From Scilla litardierei (taxonomy: Eukaryota; Streptophyta; Magnoliopsida; Asparagales; Asparagaceae): DNA of 64,000 nt. A model generated the notes under the pieces. The model saw only the letters and a list, made by a program, of their open reading frames with translations, had not been told where the DNA came from and searched no databases. Positions 20,820-33,080 of the stretch are shown here, in pieces; position 1 is the first letter of the stretch, and every line of letters begins with the position of its first letter. The stretch lies in the NCBI GenBank assembly GCA_030789695.1, contig CM061141.1, forward strand, positions 271,963,655-272,027,654, in the 5' to 3' direction. A program made the translations under genes and the position numbers.

Positions 20820-23250
20820 GCACCATTCTTGTGTTCTCTCACCCCGCTCTGGCTTTGTTTGACTCCGGTGCATCTATGTGCATCTTATCCCGGAGGTTTA
20901 TAACAAAGCACTCCATTCCTACCCACACACTTCCTAAGTGTTGGGACATCACTACTGGGAACGGAGTGGTGACGGTGAATCTGGGATGTCGGTCGATCCC
21001 TGTGGTGGTTAGTGGACATGAGCTATATGCAGATTTCATTGTCCACGATCTACCACATTTCAATGTCGTCCTCGGCATCGATTGGCTGGGTGATTTCCAC
21101 GCTTCGATCGATTGTCATAGCAAGAGGGTGGTTTTCCGGATTCCAGGCCATCCGGAGTTCGAGTTCCGTAGCCGAGACGAGTCGCTTGGGCCCATCAGAT
21201 TTCGGGCCAAGCCGGTGGTGCCGGTGATAGCAGCGTTGCAGATGGAGATGGAGATTGACCGACCAGCGGTTGTCAGAGACTTTGACGACGTCTTTCCGGA
21301 GGATATCTCGGGTCTGCCAACCGACAGAGCTTTGGAGTTCGGCATCGATCTGATGCCGGGTGCGCAACCGATATCGAAGGCGCCGTATCGGATGGCTCCC
21401 GTGGAGCTTGAGGAGCTGCGGAAGCCGTTGGATGAGTTGTTACAGAAGGGTTTCATCCACCCTAGTGTGTCACCGTGGGGTGCACCTGTATTGCTCGTGA
21501 AGAAGAAGGATGGGTCCCGCATGATGTGTGTGGATTATCGAGGATTGAATGCCGTCACTGTGAAGAATAAGTATCCGCTGCCGCGCATCGACGACATATT
21601 TGATCAGCTGGGAGGTTCGAGAGTTTTCTCGAAGTTGGACTTGAGGAGAGGTTACCATCAGTTAAAGGTAAAGAAGGATGACGTCCCGAAGACAGCTTTT
21701 CGGACGAAGTACGGGCACTATGAGTTTGTGGTGATGCCATTCGGCGTGACCAATGCTCTAGCTGTGTTCATGAATCTTATGAACTTGATTTTCTACGACT
21801 TCCTGGATAAGTTTGTCGTTATTTTCATTGACGACATTCTTATTTACTCGAAGTCTGAGGAGGAGCACAGCTGTCATCTGATGACAGTGTCGGAGACGCT
21901 GAGGCGACACAAGTTATATGCCAAGTATAGCAAGTGCGAGTTCTGGCTGGACAGAGTCACGTTTCTGGGACACGTGGTGTCTGGTGATGGCATATCTGTG
22001 GATCCAGAGAAGGTCAAAGCAGTCAGAGATTGGCCGACTCCGCAGTCAGCATCCGACATCAGGAGTTTTCTTGGTCTAGCATGCTATTATCGACGGTTCA
22101 TTAAAGTTTCTCGAGGATTACGGAGCTGATGACGAAGCTGACGGGGAAGGACGTGGAGTTTCTGTGGTCTGATGCTTGTGAGGAGGCTTTCAGTATCTTG
22201 AAGGCGAGGTTGACCACGTCACCAGTTTTGACGGTACCGGATCGGAGCGGAGGATTTGAAGTTTATTGTGATGCATCGGGGAAGGGCCTGGGATGCGTTC
22301 TGCATCAGCATGGCCACGTGGTCGCGTATGCTTCTCGTCAATTGAGGACTCATGAGAAGAATTACCCGACGCACGATCTGGAGTTGGCAGCGGTGATCTT
22401 TGCGTTGAAGATTTGGAGGCATTTCTTGCTGGGTGAGTGTGTGAAGATTTATACGGATCATAAGAGCTTGAAGTACATATTCACCCAGAAGGAGCTCAAC
22501 ATGCGTCAGAGACGATGGTTGGAGCTCATGGCTGACTACGAGATAGATTTGCAGTACCATCCGGGGAAGGTGAACTTTGTGCCGGACGCTTTGAGTAGAC
22601 TCCCCACCGCTATGGTGCATACTGCTGACTGGAGGATTCAACAGGAGCTGAAGGAGATGGATTTGGAGGTTGTCCTACCTGGTGTGATTCATACTTTCAT
22701 GAATTTGCAGATTCAGTCCACGATTGTGGATCGGATCAAGGCATCACAGGCAGGAGATCCGAAGTTGCAGAGGATCAGGAGGCAAGTTGAAGCTGGACTG
22801 CGAGCAGAGTTCGTGATTCATGAGGATGGTTCGCTGCGGTACGGCAGCAGACTCTGCGTACCTGCGGGTGATGTTCGTGAGGAGCTTTTGAGTGAGGCTC
22901 ATAGCTCGCCTTATTCTATACATCCTGGTGGCAACAAGATGTATAAGGATCTTCGACTGAATTACTGGTGGATTGGCATGAAGAGGAGTGTGGCACGGAG
23001 CGTTGCCAAGTGTTTGGTATGCCAACAGGTGAAGGCCGAGCATCATCGTACTGCTGGACTGCTGCAACCGCTTCCCATTCCAGAGTGGAAGTGGCAACAT
23101 ATTACGATGGATTTCGTGACTGGTTTACCTCAGACCCCGAGGCAGAACGACGCAGTCTGGGTGATCATAGATCGGTTGACCAAGTCTACGCATTTTATTC
23201 CTTTTCGAGTGGGCCAGTCTACAGAAGCCTTGGCGAGGAAATATCTTGAG
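20820..23250 (+). pseudogene. Inner Tekay protease-RT-RNase H-integrase N-terminal part (exon 2)
   Basis: Protease has the intact active site LFDSGAS (about 20860). RT shows [10 protein letters not shown] and the catalytic FIDD (about 21830). A small deletion near 22107 shifts the frame; the outer copy reads FIKDFSRI there. RNase H follows (YCDASGKGLG, TDHKSLKY, ending VPDALSRLP near 22600). Integrase has CLVCQQ in the zinc-binding part and the first catalytic Asp in TMDFVTGLP. The exon ends at KYLE before the second intron. Confidence 0.9.
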
Positions 23251-23321
23251 GTAAAATTTCGTTTCTACTTCTCTTTATTTTTCCTCCTTGATTAGTTGTG
23301 ACGTAGACCGTGTACGTGCAG
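23251..23321 (+). other. Intron 2 inside integrase (71 bp)
   Basis: It begins GTAAAATTTC and ends TACGTGCAG. Splicing joins KYLE to EIVRLHGVP, the usual chromovirus integrase order. The length is not a multiple of three, and reading through gives a stop (TAG at 23293-23295). The outer Tekay has a 72-bp intron at exactly the same codon. Confidence 0.8.
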
Positions 23322-24215
23322 GAGATTGTACGTTTACACGGGGTCCCCGTGAGCATCGTGTCTGACCGAGACATGAGATTCATATCTCAGTTCTGGAGAA
23401 GTCTGCAGGAGCATTTGGGTACGAGTCTGAGTTTCAGCACGACGTACCACCCGCAGACCGACGGCCAGTCCGAGAGGACTATACAAATTCTGGAGGATAT
23501 GCTGCGAGCTTGCACGCTCGACTGGAAGGGATCTTGGGAGGACCATCTCCATTTGGTGGAGTTTTCTTATAACAACAGCTACCAGGCGAGCATTGGCATG
23601 GCACCGTTTGCTGCCTTATATGGGAGGAAATATCGATCGCCACTGAGCTGGGATGACGTTGGAGATCGGGAGCTGTTGGGTCCAGAGATGATTGTTGAAG
23701 CTATGGATGTCGTGAGAGACATCAGGGAGAAGCTCAGAGTTGCGTAGGATCATTTTAAGCATTGGGCTGATGCCAAGAGGAGACCGTTGGAGTTTTAGCC
23801 TGGAGATCACGTTTTCTTGAAGATTTCTCCGAACCGCGGAGTTATTCGTTTCGGGAAGAAGGGGAAGCTGAGCCCGAGGTTTATTGGACCTTTTGATGTG
23901 CTGGAGCATGTGGGAGCAGTGGCCTACCGCCTTGCTCTACCACCATCTTTGGTGGGGGTTCACGACGTATTCCACGTATCACAGTTACGTCGGTACGTCA
24001 GTGATCCGTCGCACACGGTGGATTTCTCGGAGATCACGGTCCGTCCGAACCTGACCTACGACCAGCAACCCGTGCAGATTTTGGACCGTCGACAGAAGCA
24101 GTTGAGGAATAAGGTAGTTGACCTGGTGAGAGTGATGTGGCGTCACGGATCGCCTGGAGAGTCCACTTGGGAGAGAGAGGATGAGATGAGAGAGCGTTAC
24201 CCTCACCTATTCTGA
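23322..24215 (+). pseudogene. Inner Tekay integrase C-terminal part and chromodomain (exon 3)
   Basis: The catalytic core continues with Asp in VSDRD and Glu in [11 protein letters not shown] stops at 23745-23747 and 23796-23798 stand where the outer copy has Gln. After the GPFDVLE segment the protein ends in a chromodomain-like tail with [18 protein letters not shown] and STWEREDEM. The chromodomain is the hallmark of chromoviruses and is thought to guide insertion to chromatin marks. The stop is at 24213-24215. Confidence 0.9.
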
Positions 24216-24242
24216 AAGAAATTCCGAGGGCGGAATTTTCTT

Positions 24243-24255
24243 AAGGTGGGTAGGA
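24243..24255 (+). promoter_or_regulatory. Inner Tekay polypurine tract
   Basis: AAGGTGGGTAGGA abuts the 3' LTR start TGTAACGG. The outer Tekay has AAGTTGGGGAGGA in the same place. Confidence 0.85.
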
Positions 24256-26915
24256 TGTAACGGCTGGTTTTTGTATGATGAATATTATTTATATATATAT
24301 GCAATTGGTCGTCTTCTTTCTTTACTTCTCCATGCTCACATCTTAGTATAGGATCACTCTTGGAACTCATTAGAATCATCCTGAAGCTTCCCGCTTCATT
24401 TTGCGACTTCCTGTGCAAGTTAGCCGGTTCACGTTGAGGAACCGACCGACTAGATGTCCATCTAGTCAGTCAACAACTCCTCATGGATCGACTAGTTTTT
24501 GTCAGGCTTTTTCCCTTGAGTTACTGTTTACGCTTAGTCGGTCTAAGTTCAACCACCGACCGACTAGTTATCGAACTAGTCGGTCAACACTTCTTCGCAG
24601 ACCGACTAAGTACAGTGATCATTTTTCGCATCAGGTTACTGTTTACCGTTAGTCGGTCAAAGAACGAATACCGACCGACTAGTTGACGAACTAGTCGGTT
24701 AGGTCTCCTTCTCTGACCGACTAATCTTCAAAATATCTTGTTGACCACCTTTACCCTTTAGTCGGTCTATGAACACTGGCCGACCGACTAGGTTGCAAAC
24801 TAGTCGGTCGACTAGCCTTCACAGACTGACTAACTCTATAAATTTTACAATAACCCTGTTCTCGGTTTGGGTTTTAGTCGGTCACAGTTATACGACCGAC
24901 CGACTAGTTTCCAAACTAGTCGGTCGACCGCCCTTCTCTGACCGACTAGTTGACCCCGAAACCCTAATTTCTGTGCTAGCCATCGTTTCATTTTCTTATT
25001 TAAACGGGGCTTTCTCTTTCATTTCTCCTGATTGTTTTCAGTCTCCATCTTCCCCAAACCTATTCCCCTACCTCTCACGTCCTCCCCTTTGCTCTTCCTC
25101 CATCCTTGCGCCCTCCATCTTCCCCAAAGCTCTCCCTCTTCTCTCATTTCCCTTTCTTTTGCCCTAGCACGGAGTTCTCGTCTCAGATCCAGCAGCAACG
25201 ACGCCGGGAGACGCTGAAATCTTCACCACCACCGGTGATCAACGTTCTCGCTGCGCTACCCGCGGCTTGGGAATTTCAGGACGACGTAAAGCTTCCACCC
25301 TTTCCAGATTGGACACCGGATCTTCGTGCAACCGTCAATTCCAGGTTGGTGCCCTAAATTCGTAGTAACCTCCACAATAGATGATCAAACCCTAAATAAA
25401 AGTCGCAACCTAATCAAACTAAATTTACTTTTCGCGGATCTTTAAAACGTTGCACAACCGTAGAAATCGACGAATGGACATTATGCATGCACACATAGGA
25501 TAGATCGTCGATTAGGTCAATTCATTAAAAATGTGATTTTTGGATTGATTAGGATAGTCCCGATAACCTAGACACAACCCTAATAGGAATTATGAATCGT
25601 GATCTGACACCATCACCGTGTCACGATTTTCAGACGCTCATCTGCCAACGAGACATTTGGACGAGGCGTACCAGGGAGACGACGCACTCGCCACCACAGG
25701 CAAGTGTATCACTTGCATTCTTGGCCATGTTTAGGCCTTCATCTTGTTAGGATTGTTAATTTAGAAACTTGAGAACGGACGTGAAATGATAGCGTCCGGG
25801 ACGCCTTTGATGGCTTAGATTTGACAACGAAATCTGAGTCCAACAACAACAATTTTTTACATCATAGGATTGCCATGCGTGTGCGTGAGTTGTGGACACC
25901 CTAGTACAACCCCTCTTGTTTTGTCGTGTCTTGTTCCTTTCCGTCTGCACAGCCTGTGGGCAATAAGGCACTCGTCGAGCCAGAGCGAGTGATCCCTTGT
26001 ACTAGTTCATAGCCCGATGGGCAATTGGGCACCTGTCAAGCTAGAGCAGGTGATCCCATGTACCGATACACAGCTCAGAGAGCAATTGGGCACTTGTCAA
26101 GCTAGAGCAAGTGATCCCATGTCTTGTCACGATTCTTGGGGTTATATGGTAGGGTTGAGCGTGCACGCGGCAAGAGGGACTGATCCCCCTCGAACCGAAC
26201 AGGCGTGAACCCTTTCGTGTCTTGTCTTGTCTTGTCGTGTCTGGCTTCCGTGTTCCGTATTGTCTTGACACCTGTAGGCTAGTCCCGTAGTCCATAGCAC
26301 TCGCTATGACTACTACTTGTCTTGTTTACTTTCCTGTTGTGTTTCTTTCTGTTGTTAAAACCTCAGCATGTTAATCAACCAGTAAAACGTTGTAAGTAAA
26401 TGGTACACTTGTAGCTTGGTCTAATCTTTTCTTGTAGACCTTGCCTGATGTACAGTTCCTTCTTTTGGTGCTGTACGTCAGGGATTGAGCCAGAGTATGT
26501 GGAGGAGACTGACCTGCCTGCCGACGTGGAGCGAGAGGGCGTCGATCCCGAGCACGACCTCGAGGAGGATCAGAGTTAGAGACTTTTTAGTAGCAGATTC
26601 CAGAGGCGTTACTATCTTGTTGGGTGCATAGCACCTTTTATGATTCTTTGTCTAGGTTGGGTGCTTGCACCATTAGATTTACTTTTCTGCTGTTGTAGCC
26701 CTTCGGGCGTTGAAACTTGGTACTCTTGATATGTTGGAATAAAATTTGTGATGTTCTTTCCTTCTTGTACTTTTATTGTTCTGTACTAACATGCAGGGTC
26801 CTGTACCTTTGCCTTGGTACCATACAGACGCTTATTGGGTAAGGGCTTCGTAGCTCTGTCCTAAGCGGGCCTAGTCACGCTTCGCCTCCGTTGTTTTGGG
26901 AAGCGGGGCGTGACA
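24256..26915 (+). repeat. Inner Tekay 3' LTR (2660 bp)
   Basis: Near-identical to 16763-19424, with scattered substitutions. The palindrome array is at about 24440-24955, the TATTTAAA box at 24997-25004 and the hairpin units at about 25950-26125. It is followed by the ATAAA target duplication. Confidence 0.94.
24440..25004 (+). promoter_or_regulatory. TAGTCGGTC array and TATA box of the 3' LTR
   Basis: This is the second copy of the five-module array. A few motif copies differ from the 5' LTR, for example TAGTCAGTC near 24464 and GACTGACTA near 24826. These show single-base decay against an otherwise constant motif. Confidence 0.72.
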
Positions 26916-26920
26916 ATAAA

Positions 26921-28188
26921 TGACGGATCTAACTTCGTTGTCAAGCTAGTTCCTGAAATTGCGCCTAGGCGAGTATCATTTCGTCGCCTAGTCTCTTTTA
27001 CACCTACACAAGCAAATGGCCTAAGACATGGCCCAAAACCCTAAGTGGCAAGTTTCACTTGCCTAGCACCGAGGATGACGATCACGAAGGTTCGTCTCGC
27101 AAGCGCTAATCTATGGGGAAATTCGCTGTTAAGGAGAAACAATCATCGAAACAACATTCATTTTCATTAGGGTTTCACAAAAACACAAATGGGTTATGAG
27201 AATATTAAGAGATCGATTTATTACTGAATCGTTAGCGGAAGAACGATGTCGAGCAAGCACGGCGATGGAAGAACGATCCGGGAAACTAGGGTTCAGATCT
27301 GGAAATGGGGAGAAATTCTCGGGAAATGGGGTTTTGGGGATTTTTGGGGGTTTTCCGGCGACCCAGAGGTGGTGGCCGGCCAAAATGGAGAGGGAGAGTA
27401 GCTCTTGATGAAGGAGGAAGGCTAGGATTAGATGGATGATGATTTGGGAAAGAAGGAGGCTCAGGAGAAATGAAAGAAGAAAAGAAAAACGTTTGGGGGG
27501 TTTAAATAGGCACAGCCGGCGGCTGGGCAAACCCTTGATTTACGACAGCAGTTAGTCGGTCAAAGAAGGGTTGTTGACCGACTAGTTCAATAACTAGTCG
27601 GTCGGTCAACCAACTGTGACCGACTAAAACCAAACAGTAACTCAGGTTGTCGAAATGATCAAGGAATTAGTCGGTTAAAGAACAATGGCTGACCGACTAG
27701 TTTGCAACCTAGTCGGTCGGTGGTTGTTCTTGGACCGACTAACGATAAACAGTAACTTAGTTAAAATGTATCAAAGGAACTAGTCGGTCTGAGAGCAAGT
27801 TCTGACCGACTAGTTTCACATCTAGTCGGTCGGTGGTTGTTCTTAGACCGACTAAAAGTAAACAGTAACTCCTGTACAATTGATTCAATGAACTAGTCGG
27901 TTCCAGTAGAGTTCCTGACCGACTAGATCTCAATCTAGTCGGTTGGTCCCCCTTCTTGAACCAACTAAAGTGCACTAAAAGTGCTGAATTGAAGCGCGAA
28001 GTTCTAGGAAGATTCCCGCGGCTTCTAGGATCACTCTAACTCTAAAATATGAGCGATTTGAAGTTCGTCATGAGTGACTTACTCCAAGATCAACGATTCT
28101 AAGGAAGAAGCTAGAAAATCACGACGAAACGATCGAAATGAAAGCTACGAAGACGAAAACCACACATGAGGAGAAAATCCACCAAAAC

Positions 28189-28220
<32 letters not shown>

Positions 28221-28251
28221 TAATCCAAATACATGAAAACCAGTCGTTACA
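26921..28251 (-). repeat. Outer Tekay 3' LTR, part 2
   Basis: This continues the LTR from 16762 and matches 34193-35510. It carries the TATTTAAA box (- strand, 27501-27508) and the palindrome array (about 27545-27965). The end ...TCGTTACA at 28251 is the - strand LTR start. A long AT microsatellite lies at 28188-28214. Confidence 0.92.
27501..27965 (-). promoter_or_regulatory. Palindrome array and TATA box in outer Tekay 3' LTR
   Basis: Four TAGTCGGTC/GACCGACTA modules about 115 bp apart lie upstream (- strand) of TATTTAAA. Linkers read AACAGTAACTCAG on the + strand, the complement of the inner Tekay linker. The layout equals that of the inner element although other parts of the two LTRs are unlike. 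Confidence 0.72.
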
Positions 28252-28264
28252 TCCTCCCCAACTT
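28252..28264 (-). promoter_or_regulatory. Outer Tekay polypurine tract
   Basis: On the - strand AAGTTGGGGAGGA abuts the 3' LTR start TGTAACGACTGG. Confidence 0.85.
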
Positions 28265-28297
28265 AAGAAGAATTCCGTCCTCAGAATTCCCCAACAC

Positions 28298-29200
28298 TCA
28301 CGTGTCCAGAAACAAAAGTGGGTAGCGCTCTCGAATCTCATCCTCATTCTCCCAAGTAGACTCTCCTGGCGAGCCGTGTCGCCACATCACCCTCACAAGA
28401 TTGACAACCTTGTTCCGAAGTGACTTCTGATGCCTGTCCAGAATCTGCACTGGCTGCTGGTCATACGTCATATCAGGGCGAACGGTAATCTCCGAGAAAT
28501 CCACAGCATGAGATGGGTCGCTAATGTATCGACGAAGCTGCGACACATGGAAAACATTGTGAACTCCCTCCAAAGATGGCGGCAAGGCTAAGCGGTAGGC
28601 TACCTCGCCAACTTTCTCCAGAATGTCAAACGATCCAATGTATCGCGGGCTCAACTTCCCTCGCTTCCCAAAGAGAATCACACCACGATTCAGGGAAATC
28701 TTCAAGAACACATGGTCGCCTGGCTGAAACTCCAAAGGACGGCGTTTAGCATCCGCCCAATGCTTAAAACGGTCCTGAGCAATCCTCAACCTCTCCCGAA
28801 TGTTCCTGACAACATCCACGGCCTCCACAATCATCTTAGGTCCCAACAGCTTCCGATCACCAACGTCATCCCAACTCAACGGCGATCGACATTTCCTCCC
28901 ATACAGCGCGGCAAAAGGTGCCATGCCAATACTCGCTTGGAAGCTGTTGTTGTAGGAAAACTCTACCAGATGTAGATGGTCCTCCCACGAACCCTTGAAA
29001 TCCAACATGCACGCCCTCAGCATGTCCTCCAAGATCTGAATCGTCCTCTCAGACTGGCCATCCGTCTGCGGATGGTACGCCGTGCTGAAACTCAGACGCG
29101 TATCCAAACTCTTCTGCAAACTCTGCCAGAACTGAGATGTGAACCTCGTGTCTCTGTCTGACACGATACTCACAGGGACTCCGTGAAGTCGTACGACCTC
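28298..29200 (-). CDS. Outer Tekay integrase C-terminal part and chromodomain (exon 3)
   Basis: The frame is open with no stop. It carries catalytic Asp (VSDRDTRF) and Glu (GQSERTIQ), the GSFDILE segment and a chromodomain-like C-terminus ([26 protein letters not shown]). At the positions where the inner copy has TAG this copy has Gln (RIAQDRF and EFQPGDH). The exon starts at 29200 after the acceptor GTGCAG. Confidence 0.88.
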   Translation of the reverse strand, partial: EVVRLHGVPVSIVSDRDTRFTSQFWQSLQKSLDTRLSFSTAYHPQTDGQSERTIQILEDMLRACMLDFKGSWEDHLHLVEFSYNNSFQASIGMAPFAALYGRKCRSPLSWDDVGDRKLLGPKMIVEAVDVVRNIRERLRIAQDRFKHWADAKRRPLEFQPGDHVFLKISLNRGVILFGKRGKLSPRYIGSFDILEKVGEVAYRLALPPSLEGVHNVFHVSQLRRYISDPSHAVDFSEITVRPDMTYDQQPVQILDRHQKSLRNKVVNLVRVMWRHGSPGESTWENEDEIRERYPLLFLDT

Positions 29201-29272
29201 CTGCACGATTCACGTTACATCACTATCTAAACTAGGAAAAAGGAAATAGAAGCGGAGAGTAAAAGAATTTAC
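29201..29272 (-). other. Outer Tekay intron 2 inside integrase (72 bp)
   Basis: On the - strand it begins GTAAATTC and ends CGTGCAG. Splicing joins RRYME to EVVRLHG. Position and boundaries match intron 2 of the inner Tekay, while the middle has diverged. Confidence 0.8.
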
Positions 29273-31692
29273 CTCCATGTATCTCCTCGCTAGCGCCTCA
29301 GTGGACTGTCCCACTCGGAATGGAATAAAGTGCACGGATTTGGTCAATCGATCTACGATCACCCAAATCGTGTCATTCTGCTTCGGACTCCGAGGTAGTC
29401 CAGTCACGAAATCCATAGTGATGTGTTGCCACTTCCACTCCGGAATCGGAAGCGGTTGTAGCAACCCTGCCGTACGCTGATGCTCCGCCTTTACCTGCTG
29501 GCAAACCAAGCACTTGGCTACACTCCGAGCCACACTCCTCTTCATACCATGCCACCAAAAGTTCAGACGAAGATCCTTGTACATCTTGGTCCCACCAGGA
29601 TGCACAGAATACGGTGAACTGTGTGCCTCCACCATCAACTCCTCTCTAATATCCCCTGCTGGCACACACAACCTGGCTCCAAACCTCAGCGAGCCATCCT
29701 CATGAATCAAAAAGTCAGTCCACAGACCGGCTTCCACCTGCCCCCGAATCTGCACCAGATTCGGATCCTCAGCCTGGCCAGCCTTGATTCGATCCACGAT
29801 CGTCGATCGAATCTGCATAGTCATCAACGAAGAGGCCTCCCCAGGAAGAACGACCTCAACACCAGACTCGCAAAAATCCTACTGCAATCTCCACTGCGAA
29901 GTCAAAATAATCACCGCTGGAAGCCTACTCAGCGCATCAGGAACCACATTCACCTTGCCAGGGTGATACTGCAAATCAATCTCATAATCCGTCATAAGCT
30001 CCAACCATGTTCGCTGTCGCATGTTGAGCTCCTTCTGAGTGAAAATATACTTCAAGCTTTTTTGATCGGTGAAGATCTTCACTTTCTCACTCAGCAGGAA
30101 GTGCCTCCAAATCTTGAGTGCAAACACAACAGCAGCCAACTCTAAGTCATGCGTCGGGTAATTCTTCTCATTTGTTTTGAGCTGACGCGAAGCATAAGCC
30201 ACAACATGCCCGTGCTGATGCAATACACAACCGAGAACCTTGCCAGAAGCATCGCAAAAGATCTCAAATCCACCGCTGCGATCAGGCACAACAAGAATAG
30301 GGGCAGTCGTCAATCTCTCCCTCAGAACACCGAAAGCATTCTCACAATCACCCGACCAAACAAAAGGCACATCCTTCCGCGTCAATCTGGTCATCGGCTC
30401 GACGATACGGGAAAAGTCCTTAATGAAATGCCGATAGTAACCAGCAAGCCCAAGGAAACTCCGGATCTCAGACGCTGACTGCGGAACAGGCCACTCTCGA
30501 ATAGCCTTGATCTTCTCGGGATCCACTGAAATACCATCTCCAGTCACCACATGCCCGAGAAAAGCAACTCTGTCCAGCCAAAACTCGCACTTCGAAAACT
30601 TAACATACAGCCGATGCTTCCTCAAAATCTCCAATACCGTCCTCAAGTGCGAGGCATGCTCTTCCTCTGACTTTGAATAGATCAGAATGTCGTCAATAAA
30701 GATAACGACAAACTTATCCAAAAAGTCGTAGAAGATCAGATTCATCAGATTCATGAAAACTGCGGGTGCATTGGTTACACCGAAAGGCATAACCACAAAC
30801 TCGTAGTGTCCATACTTCATCCTGAATGCTGTCTTCGGAACATCTTCCTTCTTCACCTTCAGCTGATGATAACCACTCCTCAGATCCAACTTCAAAAACA
30901 CCCTCGAACCTCCAAGCTGATCAAAAATATCATCGATGCAAGGCAACGGGTATTTATTCTTGATGGTCACCGCATTCAACTCCCGATAGTCCACGTACAT
31001 GCGACGCGAACCATCCTTCTTCCTCACCAGCAGCACCGGTGCTCCCCACGGAGACACACTAGGATTGATATAACCCTTCTGCAAAAGCTCATCCAGCTGC
31101 TTCCGCAATTCCTCCAGCTCAGCGGGTGCCATACGATATGGCGCCTTCGAAATCGGTTGCGCTCCCGGAATAAGATCAATAGAAAATTCCAGAGCTCGAT
31201 CAGGTGGCAAACCAGACATCTCCTCGGGGAAGACGTCATCAAAGTCCCGCACAACTGCTGGCCTCTCCAGCTCCATCTGCATAGCCACAATCTCCACCGG
31301 TCTGGCCCGAAATCTGACAGGACCAAGCGAACTGCTACCTCGGCTGAACTCAAATACTGGATGTCTGGGAATCTCGAACACCACATTCTTCCTCCGATAG
31401 TCGATCGCAACATAGAAGCTCGCAAGCCAATCCATCCCAAGGACCGCATCATAGTTGATGATGTCGTGGACAATGAAATCAACGTAAAGCTCATGTCCAC
31501 AAACCACCAACGAGCAAGAATTGCAACCAAGATGCACCGAGACCACGCCATTCCCTGTAACGATATTCCAACTCTTGGAAAGAGGGGACATCGACAAGGA
31601 ATGCTTCTCCACGAAGCTCCGAGAAATAATGCACATCGATGCACCTGAGTCAAAGAGGACTCGTGCAGGAAATGTGCACACCAAAACCACAC
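29273..31692 (-). pseudogene. Outer Tekay protease-RT-RNase H-integrase N-terminal part (exon 2)
   Basis: This exon is a single frame of about 800 codons with one break, a TAG at 29879-29881 between RNase H and integrase where the inner copy has Gln (CAG). Protease [19 protein letters not shown] and FIDD, RNase H CDASGK and VPDALSRLP, and integrase CLVCQQ and TMDFVTGLP are all present. RNase H has TDQKSLKY where TDHKSLKY is usual. Confidence 0.9.
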
Positions 31693-31806
31693 CTAACAAG
31701 CAATTTAACAATCAAATCCTAGTCTAGCAAACAATCATGTTCAAGCAAAAAACATAATCTAACAATCAAAACTAGCTAGGAAAGTAACAGCTAGATTGAG
31801 GATTAC
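31693..31806 (-). other. Outer Tekay intron 1 at the gag/protease junction (114 bp)
   Basis: On the - strand it begins GTAATCCTC and ends GCTTGTTAG. Splicing joins VIAG to VVLV upstream of DSG. Unspliced, Gag ends 11 codons into the intron. It occupies the same codon as in the inner Tekay. Confidence 0.82.
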
Positions 31807-32935
31807 CTGCGATAACCTCATCCACAGCCTCGCTCTCCACATCGGTCATCAGAAAAGCATGCCTCCTCGGCGGAAAAGCCTGCTGAAAAGCCTGCCTCTG
31901 TGGAACAAGAGCTGCTCCACGTCCAGCAGGAACAGACGCTCTCTGCTGCAACGACTGTGCTGCAATAGGTGCCCTCCAAGGCTGCTTCGACCTCGGACAA
32001 TCCTTCATGGTATGGGTAGGATCTCCACAGACAACACACTGGCCCAGGAATCTCCTACACTGATCCTTGATATGCCTGATCCTGCAGCAGAAATGGCAAG
32101 TCTTCTGAATAGGCCCTCCTGGCCTCTTGAACTGAGCTGGCTGATTAGGCTTGAAACCAGGCCTAACCATCGCTCTGGCCTGCTCCATAGGCCTCTTCCC
32201 AGCACCAGAAACATGTCCCCTCCTCTGGCTCAGGTTCAACTCCTGCCTCCTCGCAGCGACCAGAACCTTCTGATAAGAGTCCAGATCAGAGGAAGACACA
32301 AAACTCTGAAGCTCCAAAGCAAGTCCCTGCAGGAACCTCTGAGCCCTCTCATCAGCATCCTGCACCATCTTCGGTGCGAACCGACTCAGCCTAGTGAACT
32401 CTTGGTGGTACTGGTCCACCGACGAGCTCCCTTGCTTCAGCTCAATAAAGCGCTGCAGCATCTCCTTCCTAGCAGCCTTCAGAAAGAACTCCTCATCAAA
32501 CCTGGACTTAAAGGTAGCCCAAGCTATCGGCTCCACCAACATCTTCTCTTCAGCATCCCACCAGTTCCGAGCATTATCCTTGAGTTGCCTCTTCGCCAAA
32601 TCAACCCATCCAGCAGGGCTGATCTTGGCCATCTTCAAGTTATCCTCAATGTTCTGAATCCACTCATCGAAAGCCAGAGGACCCTCAGACCCATCAAAAT
32701 AAGCGGGACCCAGCTCTCGAAATTGCTTCGTTCCCGGCTCGGAGCGAGGGGCATCCTGGATTGCCCGACCAGCTCGAACAACTGGAGCATTCTGGACTTG
32801 CAGGAGCACGTCCTGCTGCACCTGCATCATCTGAAGCATCATCCGCATCATCTCCCCATTGGTGGGCTCCCGCTCAGGCTCCTCGTCATGAGGGGGCACA
32901 CTACCACCACCACGGGTAAATCGCCTTCCTGCCAT
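31807..32935 (-). CDS. Outer Tekay gag (exon 1)
   Basis: Intact frame from Met at 32935 (MAGRRFTRGG) to the intron-1 donor; read into the intron it gives a 387-residue Gag stopping at 31772. It has a retrotransposon gag domain (DNARNWWDAEE, RFAPKMV), a basic linker, then two zinc knuckles: CHFCCRIRHIKDQC and CVVCGDPTHTMKDC (CX2CX4HX4C). It would package the genomic RNA in virus-like particles. No stop or frameshift is seen. Confidence 0.9.
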
Positions 32936-33054
32936 CTAATGACACAGAAAACGAAGCAGATTAGACTCATAGCTTATGACTCGGATGTCGAACTTAGTTT
33001 ATTGGACATTCTAATATTATTATCGTTATTCCGACAATTCGCAGCTACAGAAGA

Positions 33055-33072
33055 GACCTGCATGGGCCACCA
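33055..33072 (-). promoter_or_regulatory. Outer Tekay primer binding site, tRNA-Ile-like
   Basis: On the - strand TGGTGGCCCATGCAGGTC lies 8 bases after the LTR end. It is identical to the inner Tekay site, and its match to tRNA-Ile extends two more bases (TC). Confidence 0.75.
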
Positions 33073-33080
33073 ACAAAACC

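Larger units (their letters stand above)
16763..26915 (+). mobile_element. Inner Tekay/Del-like chromovirus (+ strand)
   Basis: This complete 10,153-bp element has TGTAACGG...GCGTGACA ends and the 5-bp target duplication ATAAA (16758-16762 and 26916-26920). LTRs: 16763-19424 and 24256-26915. It is a relative of the outer Tekay but a different subfamily: the LTR centres differ, while the coding regions, LTR ends, promoter arrays, primer site and introns correspond. Its frames carry four TAG stops and at least one frameshift. Confidence 0.95.

Noticed and set aside
22100..22130. A third intron in the inner Tekay RT
   Set aside because: The frame change near 22107 is a loss of one or two bases relative to the outer copy, with no GT...AG segment.
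28188..28214. AT microsatellite as a functional site
   Set aside because: A simple dinucleotide run near the LTR start that is much shorter in the partner LTR (35461-35472); normal slippage.
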